A stretch of 5,029 nucleotides of DNA from CAYLPT01 sp964385645 (GTDB lineage: Bacteria > Armatimonadota > Hebobacteria > Hebobacterales > Hebobacteraceae): positions 1 to 5,029 of the forward strand of contig CAYLPT010000067.1 of assembly GCA_964385645.1 (NCBI GenBank), given 5' to 3'. Below the pieces are notes generated by a model. That model had not been told where the DNA came from. It worked only from the letters and a program-made list of their open reading frames with translations, and did no database searches. Positions 1-5,029 of this stretch are shown here, one piece after another. Position 1 is the stretch's first letter; each line of letters opens with the position of its first letter. A program made the translations under genes and the position numbers.

Positions 1-65
1 CCCGCCACCACCGCCGCGCGGCCCGCGATGTCCTCGCTCGTCCCCTGTGGCGAGGGCGCGCTCAC
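1..65 (-). CDS. N-terminal fragment of an unidentified gene, possibly a Rossmann-fold dehydrogenase (partial)
   Basis: A GTG at 65-63 overlaps the TGA stop (64-62) of the glycosidase gene in a GTGA arrangement, and the frame stays open to the window edge, giving about 22 residues. The visible peptide starts MSAPSPQGTSED and continues IAGRAAVVAG. A polar leader followed by 'x-x-G-R-x-A-V-V-x-G' resembles the start of short-chain dehydrogenases, where the first beta strand leads into the glycine-rich NAD(P) loop, but the decisive TGxxxGIG residues lie outside the window. No strong Shine-Dalgarno is present; a weak GGTGG lies a few bases upstream inside the glycosidase gene, so translation is probably coupled to it. 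The 4-nt overlap is the main evidence that this is a gene. The family is a guess from ten residues; any protein with a similar beta strand could look like this. Confidence 0.42.
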   Translation of the reverse strand, partial: MSAPSPQGTSEDIAGRAAVVA

Positions 66-1459
66 CTGAGCGCCACCACCGTCAGCGAGTCGCCCGGCAG
101 CTCCACCTCGACCCGCCCGCCTCTCACCTCCGCTGGCTCCGGCCCCGACCAGCTTGGCCGCTCGTCCTCCGGCCCCTCGCCCCGCAGCCGCCAGCACTCC
201 GCCGAGCGAGCCGACAACCCCTCTAGCCCGATCACGGCCTGCCTATCCGTCTCCTCCTTGCTGACCAGGAAGACGCTGAGCCGGTTATCCGCCGGCGAAT
301 GGCTCGCGAACGCGCGCAGCCGCTCGGCCTGCGTCACCTCCACCATCCGCTCCCCCACGAACTGCCCCCATATCGCCAGCACCCTCCCCGACGCCTGCAG
401 CTCGTTGCGCTCGTCCAGCGCGTCCCACAGGCTGGCGTGCTCCGGTGGGTGGGACACCCAGCGCGTGTTCCAGAGCTGCGCCATGTCCACTCGCTCGTGC
501 TCCAGCAGCTCGCCGATAATGTCGAAGGTCACCAGCGCGTGCCCCAGCGTGTTCACCGTCGGCCATCCCCCCTTGGACCAGTCCGCGGAGTTGTACTCCG
601 TGATCGCCACCCGCAGGCGCTGCGCCACCTCCGCCGGCGCCCACCGCCGCGCCGCCTCCACCGCCGCGCTCGCCGACCGCGCCACCTCCGGGCTCCGCTC
701 CCGATAGGCCTCGTAGCCTCCCCATTCCCAGCACGGGTAGATGTGCACCGCCGCGAAGTCTATGTGCTCGGCGGCCCCCTCGAAGACCACCTTCCACCAC
801 GGCTCTCCCCCCTCTCCCGCCTGCGCGCCCGGCCCCTCCACGCTGTCAGGGCCGTTCGCCCCGATCAGGATCGTCGGGTCGGCCCGCTTCATCGCCTGCG
901 CAAACTCGACCAGGTCGGCCGCGTAGTCGGCCGCGCTCACCGTCTTCTCGATATAGCCCTCGTTGCCGATCTCCCAGTACTTCACCCCATAGCCCTGCTG
1001 TCGCGCATACTCCACCCACGCCACCGCGGTCTCGAGCAACTGCTGCCTGGTCACCTCGCAGTCCGGGTGGTGCAGCGCGTCATAGCACACGACGACCGTG
1101 GGCTCGGCCCCCAGGCGCCGGCATAGGCCCATGAACTCGTCGAAGTCCATGCGCCGCACCCGCCACTCGCCCGCCTCATCCATCAACACCGCCTCCCGCC
1201 CCTGCCGCGGCCCGCAGGCGAGCGCGGGGCGGGGACGGTCATAGGGTGGCAGCGACCACAGGTGGTTGTCCGACTTGTCGCCCCCGGGGAAGCGGAGCGA
1301 CCGCACCCCCATCTCCCGCAGGGCCTCCTCCAGCGGCCGCGCTCCCGGCGGCCGGTTCTCGTCGTGGTCCACCAGATAGTCTATGTTGATCCCGAGGGTG
1401 CGGGGCTCCACCGCCCTGATCACGTGTCTCACATCCACCTCGACGCCGACCTTGGCCAT
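62..1459 (-). CDS. Clan GH-A glycoside hydrolase, GH51 alpha-L-arabinofuranosidase-like
   Basis: This 465-residue protein is probably a retaining glycosidase acting on short glycosides in the cytoplasm, since no signal peptide is visible. The (beta/alpha)8 barrel spans roughly residues 15-370. The motif RFPGG at 56-60 followed by an aromatic-containing stretch to W68 resembles the GH51 signature. WEIGNE at 162-167 supplies the acid/base E167 at the end of strand 4, and ITEYN at 286-290 supplies the nucleophile E288 at the end of strand 7, as in clan GH-A. H239 and Y241 in VHIYP lie near the active site. Residues about 375-465 look like the C-terminal beta-sandwich domain of arabinofuranosidases, ending in SLTVVALR. 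The ATG at 1459-1457 is chosen because AGGAGGT lies 7 nt upstream and conserved sequence begins soon after; the frame is open for 54 more codons to 1621, but that stretch is Arg/Pro/Gly-rich and family-unlike. GH39, GH30 or GH79-like activity cannot be excluded. The downstream gene overlaps by GTGA. Confidence 0.78.
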   Translation of the reverse strand: MAKVGVEVDVRHVIRAVEPRTLGINIDYLVDHDENRPPGARPLEEALREMGVRSLRFPGGDKSDNHLWSLPPYDRPRPALACGPRQGREAVLMDEAGEWRVRRMDFDEFMGLCRRLGAEPTVVVCYDALHHPDCEVTRQQLLETAVAWVEYARQQGYGVKYWEIGNEGYIEKTVSAADYAADLVEFAQAMKRADPTILIGANGPDSVEGPGAQAGEGGEPWWKVVFEGAAEHIDFAAVHIYPCWEWGGYEAYRERSPEVARSASAAVEAARRWAPAEVAQRLRVAITEYNSADWSKGGWPTVNTLGHALVTFDIIGELLEHERVDMAQLWNTRWVSHPPEHASLWDALDERNELQASGRVLAIWGQFVGERMVEVTQAERLRAFASHSPADNRLSVFLVSKEETDRQAVIGLEGLSARSAECWRLRGEGPEDERPSWSGPEPAEVRGGRVEVELPGDSLTVVALR

Positions 1460-1466
1460 GGGGGCC

Positions 1467-1473
1467 ACCTCCT
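1467..1473 (-). promoter_or_regulatory. Ribosome binding site of the glycosidase gene
   Basis: The minus strand reads AGGAGGT with 7 nt between it and the ATG at 1459-1457. It is a near-perfect anti-16S match and decides the start of the glycosidase against the longer open frame reaching 1621. Confidence 0.85.
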
Positions 1474-1476
1474 GAG

Positions 1477-1490
1477 CCCGCCCGGGCGGG
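1477..1490. repeat. Perfect 14-bp palindrome in the divergent intergenic region
   Basis: The sequence CCCGCCCGGGCGGG is its own reverse complement. It ends 4 bp upstream of the glycosidase Shine-Dalgarno, in the 162-bp gap between divergent genes. Two more CCCGGG cores follow at 1534-1539 and 1569-1574, the last within CGCCCCGGGCGG, which differs from the first site by one extra C. A dimeric regulator could bind here, or the palindrome could fold in the 5' leader of the glycosidase mRNA. High GC makes such palindromes more likely by chance, so function is inference. Confidence 0.4.
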
Positions 1491-1611
1491 ATGCTCTCAT
1501 CTGCTTTCGCCCCCTCGCACGCGCCCCCTGCGCCCCGGGGAACGAGCCTCTGGGGCAGGACCCGACGCCCCGGGCGGCCAACCCTGAAGGGCCTCACTAG
1601 CTCTGCCGGCC

Positions 1612-1616
1612 AGGTG
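1612..1616 (+). promoter_or_regulatory. Probable ribosome binding site of wecB
   Basis: AGGTG sits 5 nt before the ATG at 1622-1624. It is a modest Shine-Dalgarno, but it favours this ATG over the in-frame GTG at 1616, which overlaps it, and over the ATG at 1643, which has nothing comparable upstream. Confidence 0.55.
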
Positions 1617-1621
1617 TGCAC

Positions 1622-2776
1622 ATGCCGTCACCGCTCCGGACCATGGTCGTCATGGGAACCCGCCCCGAGGTCATGAAGCTCGGCCCGGTCGTGCTGGAGC
1701 TGCGGCGATACCCCCGGCGCTTCCACGTCACCCTCGTCTCCACCGGCCAGCACCGCGACCTGGTGCCACAGCACCTCCGGCTCTTCGGGCTGCGGCCTGA
1801 CTACGACCTCGGCGTCATGAAGCGCCGCCAGACCCTCGCCGACATCACCGCCCGCACCGTCCAGCGCGTGGACGCGCTCCTCGCGCAGCGGCCCACCGAC
1901 CTGGTCATCGTCGAGGGCGACACCGCGGCCGTCTTCGCCGCCGCGCTGGCCGCCTTCTACCGCCAGATTCCGGTCGCGCACGTCGAGGCCGGCCTGCGCT
2001 CGCACGACCGCTATGATCCCTTTCCCGAGGAGATGAATCGCCGCCTCGTCAGCCCCCTCGCTGAGATCCACCTCGCCCCCACCCGCGCCGCCCGCGACAA
2101 CCTGTTGCGGGAGGGCATCGCGGCCGAGACCATCTTCATCACCGGCAACACCGCCGTGGACGCCCTCCTGCTGGCGGCCAAGAAGCGCCCCCGCCACCCG
2201 GCCGTCCCGGCCTCGTGGCTGCGCGGCCGTCGCCTCCTGCTCGTCACCGCTCACCGCCGGGAGAGCTGGGGCGAAGGCATCGGCCGCATCTGCCTGGCGT
2301 TGCGGGAGCTGGCCGAGCGCTACCCCGATGTCGTTGTGGTCTACGCGGTGCACCCCAATCCGGTGGTGCGGGAGGCGGCGGAGCGGGTGCTGGCCGGGGT
2401 GGACCGGGTCCACCTCATCCCCCCGCCGGACTACGTCGAGTTCGTGGACCTGATGAAGCGCAGCCACCTCATCCTCACCGACTCCGGCGGGATCCAGGAG
2501 GAGGCCCCCTCCCTCGGCAAGCCGGTGCTGGTGATGCGCAAGACCACCGAGCGTACCGAGGGCGTCGGGACCGGCTGCGCCGAGCTGGTGGGCACCGATC
2601 CCGCCGACATCGTCGCCCGCGCCCGCCGGCTGCTCGACGACCCCGAGGCCTACCGCGCCATGGCCGCCCCGGCCAACCCCTATGGTGACGGCAAGGCCGC
2701 CGCGCGCATCCGGCGGGCCCTCGCCTTCCACTTCCGGCTCAGCGGCACCCGGCCGCCCGACTTCCAGGGCGCCTGA
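1622..2776 (+). CDS. wecB: UDP-N-acetylglucosamine 2-epimerase (non-hydrolysing)
   Basis: This 384-residue cytoplasmic enzyme interconverts UDP-GlcNAc and UDP-ManNAc, the precursor of ManNAc and ManNAcA units in surface polysaccharides, teichoic-acid linkers or common antigen. It matches the family along its whole length with the two-domain GT-B-like fold. Visible motifs are GTRPE at 12-16 near the N-terminus, GDT with D100, HVEAGLR with E122, PFPEEMNR with E136, TAHRRES with H211, and SGGIQEEAP at 288-296 leading into GKPVLVMR. These correspond to E. coli WecB D95, E117, E131 and H213, so all known catalytic positions are present. NPYGDG near the C-terminus is also typical. Length is normal, with about ten residues of N-terminal extension before GTRPE's usual strand. 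The gene is alone on its strand, divergent from the glycosidase and convergent with the dehydrogenase operon, with no other polysaccharide gene beside it. A GTG at 1616 is an alternative start that adds two residues. Confidence 0.95.
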   Translation: MPSPLRTMVVMGTRPEVMKLGPVVLELRRYPRRFHVTLVSTGQHRDLVPQHLRLFGLRPDYDLGVMKRRQTLADITARTVQRVDALLAQRPTDLVIVEGDTAAVFAAALAAFYRQIPVAHVEAGLRSHDRYDPFPEEMNRRLVSPLAEIHLAPTRAARDNLLREGIAAETIFITGNTAVDALLLAAKKRPRHPAVPASWLRGRRLLLVTAHRRESWGEGIGRICLALRELAERYPDVVVVYAVHPNPVVREAAERVLAGVDRVHLIPPPDYVEFVDLMKRSHLILTDSGGIQEEAPSLGKPVLVMRKTTERTEGVGTGCAELVGTDPADIVARARRLLDDPEAYRAMAAPANPYGDGKAAARIRRALAFHFRLSGTRPPDFQGA

Positions 2777-2781
2777 CGCGC

Positions 2782-2812
2782 CGCGGCGGCCCCGACCACC
2801 AGGGCCGCCGCG
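2782..2812. terminator. GC-rich hairpin between convergent genes, candidate bidirectional terminator
   Basis: Bases 2782-2792 pair perfectly with 2802-2812 (11 bp, nearly all G-C) around a 9-nt loop; after one mismatch, 2779-2780 pair with 2814-2815. The hairpin starts 5 nt after the wecB stop codon and lies 22 nt beyond the stop of the minus-strand dehydrogenase gene, the expected place for a shared terminator. Neither side has a run of T, so it is not a classical intrinsic terminator; it could instead stop polymerase by structure alone or protect 3' ends of both transcripts. Confidence 0.6.
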
Positions 2813-2834
2813 CCGAAAGCGCTCTGGTTCGCGC

Positions 2835-3935
2835 CTAGAGCTTCAGCGCCGAGCTCTGCGACTGCGCCTCCACCTCCGCCGCCGTCACCTCGCGGCCGAG
2901 CTTGTGCGAGAGGTAGATCCCCTCGCTGATCAGCATCGTCGTCAGCGCCACGCCCGCGCTGTCCACCAGCGGCACCCGCCCCTGCAGCGCCGCCACCCAG
3001 TGGTCCTGGGGACCGTCGTAGGCGTCCACGTCTGGAAGGCACTGGTGCCAGCGCCAATCCGCCGACTTCAGATCGAAGGTCGCGTCCATCTCCATGTCCG
3101 CCAGCGTCGTGTAGTAGGCGAAGGGCGACAGCCGGACCGAGCCCCGCGAGCCGAACAGGTGGCTCCTCGATCCCTCCTCCCCGATGTGCAGCGCCCAGCT
3201 CTCCTCCACCGTGAAGGTCACGCCCCCGTCGAGGCGGACGAAGCCCAGCCCCAGCTCCTCCACATCGTACTTGCCCTTCTCCTGCCGGTCGGCATACATG
3301 GGCACCGCCTGATGCGTCGCACCCGAGATGGTGTGCACCTTCGGGTTCCGCAGCAGGTACACGATCTGGCCGATGTGGTACACCCCCATGTCGAACATCG
3401 CCCCACCCGCCGCCACCGACTGCTGCACGAACGAGCTGGTGCCATAGCCATCCACATAGGGACGGCCCCGGCGGCGGTAGCCCAGCGACTTCGCGAAGTA
3501 GATGTCGCCCAGGTAGCCGCCCTCGATCAGCCGCTGCGCCGCCTTCGTCTCCACCGAGTACAGCGTGGCGAGCTGGATGGCCAGCTTCTTGCCCGTGCGC
3601 TGCGCCGCCTCCACCATCGCCTTGCCGTCCGCATATGAACCGGCGATCGGCTTCTCGCAGTACACGTTCTTGCCTGCCTCCAGCGCCGCGATCGTGACGG
3701 GCGCGTGCAGGTTGTTGTGCAGGCACACGTCCACCGCCTCGATCTCCTCCACCGCCAACAGCTTGCGGAAGTCGGTGAACGTCTGCGGGATGCCATAGCG
3801 CTCGCTCACCCGCCCCAGCTCCGCCTTGTCCACATCCGCCGCCGCCACGATGTCCACCGGCAGCTCCTGGTACCGGTCCAGGTGCATCTTGCCAATCTGG
3901 CCCACACCGATGATGCCGATCTTCACCTTCTTCAC
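2835..3935 (-). CDS. Gfo/Idh/MocA family NAD(P)-dependent oxidoreductase
   Basis: This 366-residue cytoplasmic enzyme should oxidise or reduce a hydroxyl of a sugar, inositol or glycoside with NAD(P). The N-terminal Rossmann fold (about 1-120) shows GVGQIG at 10-15 and an acidic residue D34 after the second strand, which favours NAD(H). CEKP at 93-96 carries K95, the family's conserved lysine. The C-terminal alpha/beta domain holds GGAMFDMGVYHIG at 177-189. Here D182 is followed by Y186 at the position where most members have histidine, with H187 next, as in the glucose-fructose oxidoreductase branch, where a tyrosine acts in catalysis. The arginine-rich GYRRRGRP at 152-159 is probably substrate-facing. 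Length is normal. The start is GTG at 3935-3933 because AGGAGGA lies 5 nt upstream. It is the last gene of the operon, 21 nt after the isomerase-like gene. The substrate cannot be assigned. Confidence 0.9.
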   Translation of the reverse strand: MKKVKIGIIGVGQIGKMHLDRYQELPVDIVAAADVDKAELGRVSERYGIPQTFTDFRKLLAVEEIEAVDVCLHNNLHAPVTIAALEAGKNVYCEKPIAGSYADGKAMVEAAQRTGKKLAIQLATLYSVETKAAQRLIEGGYLGDIYFAKSLGYRRRGRPYVDGYGTSSFVQQSVAAGGAMFDMGVYHIGQIVYLLRNPKVHTISGATHQAVPMYADRQEKGKYDVEELGLGFVRLDGGVTFTVEESWALHIGEEGSRSHLFGSRGSVRLSPFAYYTTLADMEMDATFDLKSADWRWHQCLPDVDAYDGPQDHWVAALQGRVPLVDSAGVALTTMLISEGIYLSHKLGREVTAAEVEAQSQSSALKL

Positions 3936-3940
3936 CTGCG

Positions 3941-3947
3941 TCCTCCT
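3941..3947 (-). promoter_or_regulatory. Ribosome binding site of the Gfo/Idh/MocA gene
   Basis: The minus strand reads AGGAGGA, 5 nt before a GTG codon at 3935-3933. It lies wholly in the 21-nt gap after the isomerase-like gene and supports the GTG start. Confidence 0.8.
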
Positions 3948-3956
3948 CGCTCAGCC

Positions 3957-4757
3957 CTATCGGGCGATCATGGTCTCGAAAAGCGCCGTATACAGCCGCA
4001 GCACCCGCTCCGGGTCCGGCCCCGTGTAGGCGCTCTCGTTCGCAACATAGCCCGCGTACCCGTCCGCCCTCAGCAGCGAGAACCACTCCCACCAGTACCG
4101 GAGATCCGCCGGTCGCTCCATCTGGTGCACGTGGATCGAGGTCAGGTGCGGCCTTATGAGCTCGTAGAAGGGACGGATCGAGTCCGCCCCTGCCGGCAGC
4201 GTCCACTTCCAGTCCCGGCCCACCGGGAAGACGCCGTTGAACACCAGCCCCACGTTGGGCCGGCCCACCTGCTTCATCACCTCCATCGCGTAGTGCGGGT
4301 CGGTGAAGCTCCCGTGCATCTCGATCGAGACCGCCATCCCCTCCCCCGCGTACTCGCCCAGCTCCCCCAGGCAGTCTGCCACCTGCGCCACCACCGCCGG
4401 CCGCTTGTCCTCCTCCGCCGGCAGTTGGTCCCCCAACACCCGCACGTGGTCGCAGCCAACCCGCCGCGCCATGTCAATCACTCGCTTGACGCGCCGCACC
4501 GACTCCGCGCGCTCTCCCGCCTCCGGCGCGTGGAACGTCTGGCAGCTCGTCAGCGACCCGAACTTCAGTCCCGCCGCGTCCAGCTTCGCCTTCACCTCGT
4601 CAAAGCGCGCCTCCGGCGTGTCCCACTCCAGCCCGTGCGGCTGCTGGTAGTCCATCAGGAACTCGATGTACGGGTAGCCAGTCTTCGCGCACATCTCGAT
4701 CAGATAGTCCAGCTCCCACTGCTGCGCCACTTCATAGGTGTTCAGCGTCCACTTCAT
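3957..4757 (-). CDS. Sugar phosphate isomerase/epimerase-like TIM-barrel protein (AP endonuclease 2 / IolE superfamily)
   Basis: This 266-residue protein fits the xylose-isomerase-like TIM barrel that includes IolE, hydroxypyruvate isomerase, D-tagatose 3-epimerase and DgpC-type lyases; members isomerise, dehydrate or cleave sugars with a divalent metal. Candidate metal ligands by motif order are E146 in SIEMH (strand end), H209 or H211 in IHVHQ, and E241 in ANES. The position normally filled by Asp in a 'VGxxxD' strand is N174 in VGLVFNG. An early E32 in YIEFLM matches the usual 'vEl' of the first strands. The C-terminal YWWEWFSLLRADGYAGY resembles the family's closing helix and strand. The ATG at 4757-4755 overlaps the upstream gene's stop as ATGA and is preceded by AAGGAGG with 6-nt spacing. 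Length is typical. The partner dehydrogenase follows directly. The exact reaction is unknown; the name reflects fold only. Confidence 0.82.
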   Translation of the reverse strand: MKWTLNTYEVAQQWELDYLIEMCAKTGYPYIEFLMDYQQPHGLEWDTPEARFDEVKAKLDAAGLKFGSLTSCQTFHAPEAGERAESVRRVKRVIDMARRVGCDHVRVLGDQLPAEEDKRPAVVAQVADCLGELGEYAGEGMAVSIEMHGSFTDPHYAMEVMKQVGRPNVGLVFNGVFPVGRDWKWTLPAGADSIRPFYELIRPHLTSIHVHQMERPADLRYWWEWFSLLRADGYAGYVANESAYTGPDPERVLRLYTALFETMIAR

Positions 4758-5029
4758 CCCAGGCCTCCTTGTGGCTGTCCTTCGCAGCTTCGCCCTTCAC
4801 CCTCCGGCGCCTCTTGTTCCCCCCGCTCCACCAGCTCCCGCCACAACGACGGCGTCGGGCGGTCCATCGAGTCCCTCACCAGCCGCCTCGCCCTCGCCCC
4901 GAAGGCGAACACGGCCTCCGTCAGCGGCAGCACAAATCCCTTTTCCTGGGCCTCCGCCAGAAAGTAGTGCAGCTCCGGGTACTTCACGTCCACCTCATCC
5001 CCCCGGCCCTCCACCACCGCCTCCGCAAC
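4754..5029 (-). CDS. C-terminal end of a putative beta-hydroxyacid dehydrogenase-like protein (partial)
   Basis: The frame is open from the right edge to a TGA at 4756-4754, giving 91 residues; a GTG at 5017-5015 lies within it but has no ribosome binding site in view, so the gene most likely begins outside the window. Residues 10-43 read as an all-helical segment with a helix of alternating acidic and hydrophobic residues followed by GFVLPLTEAVF. That pattern, 'K..EL...L..A...G..LPLT', resembles the C-terminal substrate domain of 3-hydroxyisobutyrate/tartronate-semialdehyde reductases, where 'G.PLPL' precedes the last helices. RPTPSLWREL at 57-66 would end the domain. The last ~22 residues are Gly/Glu/Gln-rich and look disordered. 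The stop overlaps the isomerase-like start as ATGA. The catalytic and cofactor motifs are not in the window, so the family call rests on a weak pattern; the coding status is much surer than the name. Confidence 0.6.
   Translation of the reverse strand, partial: VAEAVVEGRGDEVDVKYPELHYFLAEAQEKGFVLPLTEAVFAFGARARRLVRDSMDRPTPSLWRELVERGEQEAPEGEGRSCEGQPQGGLG
4764..4770 (-). promoter_or_regulatory. Ribosome binding site of the isomerase-like gene
   Basis: The minus strand reads AAGGAGG, 6 nt before the ATG at 4757-4755. It lies inside the last codons of the upstream gene, so the ATGA overlap has its own strong initiation signal rather than depending only on re-initiation. Confidence 0.8.

Larger units (their letters stand above)
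1460..1621. other. Divergent intergenic region between the glycosidase and wecB genes
   Basis: These 162 bp must hold the 5' leaders, and probably the promoters, of both the minus-strand glycosidase and plus-strand wecB. No convincing -35/-10 pair is visible on either strand; the whole stretch is very GC-rich. It contains a palindrome (1477-1490), an 8-bp palindrome CCCCGGGG (1533-1540), a small potential hairpin GGGGC/GCCCC (1552-1556 with 1567-1571, 10-nt loop) and an interrupted palindrome CCCTGAAGGG (1582-1591). Open frames crossing it have no ribosome binding site or recognisable family sequence, so I treat it as non-coding. Confidence 0.55.

Noticed and set aside
299..1126. 275-codon plus-strand open frame antisense to the glycosidase
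   Set aside because: Arg/Pro/His/Leu-rich translation, no ribosome binding site, opposite a gene with both catalytic motifs in order.
1460..1621. N-terminal 54-codon extension of the glycosidase frame
   Set aside because: The extension is Arg/Pro/Gly-rich, has no family similarity, and a strong Shine-Dalgarno marks the internal ATG at 1459.
1628..2731. 367-codon minus-strand open frame antisense to wecB
   Set aside because: It mirrors wecB codons, is Gly/Ala/Asp-rich without motifs, and wecB itself is unambiguous.
2814..2831. Short inverted repeat CGAA/TTCG next to the convergent hairpin
   Set aside because: Only four base pairs before a mismatch; too short to support a structure of its own.
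2680..4206. 508-codon minus-strand open frame overlapping the dehydrogenase, the isomerase-like gene and the end of wecB
   Set aside because: It is a frame shadow caused by high GC: composition is Gly/Ala/Arg-rich without motifs, while the other frame encodes a full Gfo/Idh/MocA protein with its own ribosome binding site.
3705..4967. 420-codon plus-strand open frame antisense to the operon
   Set aside because: The translation is rich in Arg, His, Leu, Pro and Val with no recognisable domain, and it lies opposite three supported genes.
1..5029. Search by eye for tRNA genes, CRISPR repeats, insertion sequences, attachment sites and riboswitches
   Set aside because: No repeated spaced units, transposase motifs, terminal inverted repeats or tRNA-like cloverleaf sequence were seen; the window is almost fully coding.

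Overview
The window is a compact piece of a high-GC bacterial chromosome. Third positions are almost always G or C, intergenic gaps are short, several starts are GTG, and ribosome binding sites are of the AGGAGG type. The gene content is sugar-modifying enzymes of kinds common in environmental carbohydrate degraders such as Armatimonadota, Planctomycetota, Chloroflexota and related candidate phyla: a clan GH-A glycosidase, a Gfo/Idh/MocA oxidoreductase and an IolE-like TIM-barrel isomerase. That assignment is inference; no rRNA or unambiguous lineage marker is present.

Layout from left to right. (1) At 1-65 on the minus strand lies the first ~22 codons of a gene that runs off the left edge. 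It overlaps the stop of the next gene by GTGA. (2) At 62-1459 on the minus strand is a cytoplasmic clan GH-A glycoside hydrolase resembling GH51 alpha-L-arabinofuranosidases. (3) At 1460-1621 is a divergent intergenic region of 162 bp with a perfect 14-bp palindrome and two further CCCGGG-centred sites. (4) At 1622-2776 on the plus strand is a complete non-hydrolysing UDP-N-acetylglucosamine 2-epimerase (WecB family), the only plus-strand gene. (5) At 2777-2834 is a convergent gap holding a GC-rich hairpin. (6) At 2835-5029 on the minus strand is a tight three-gene operon. In transcription order it holds the C-terminal end of a putative beta-hydroxyacid-dehydrogenase-like protein (cut by the right edge), a sugar phosphate isomerase/epimerase-like TIM barrel coupled to it by an ATGA overlap, and a Gfo/Idh/MocA dehydrogenase 21 nt further on.

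How the genes may work together. The glycosidase would release a monosaccharide inside the cell. The dehydrogenase and isomerase modules would oxidise and rearrange a sugar or glycoside, a pairing also used in inositol catabolism and in 3-keto-glycoside pathways. WecB belongs to cell-surface polysaccharide synthesis (UDP-ManNAc supply) and looks like a functionally separate gene between two minus-strand catabolic units. Substrates cannot be read from the sequence. Nothing seen is a plainly new system. The most notable points are the tyrosine in place of the usual histidine in the Gfo/Idh/MocA active-site motif, the Asp-to-Asn change at a presumed metal ligand in the isomerase-like protein, the dehydrogenase/TIM-barrel pairing itself, and the palindromes in the divergent region.
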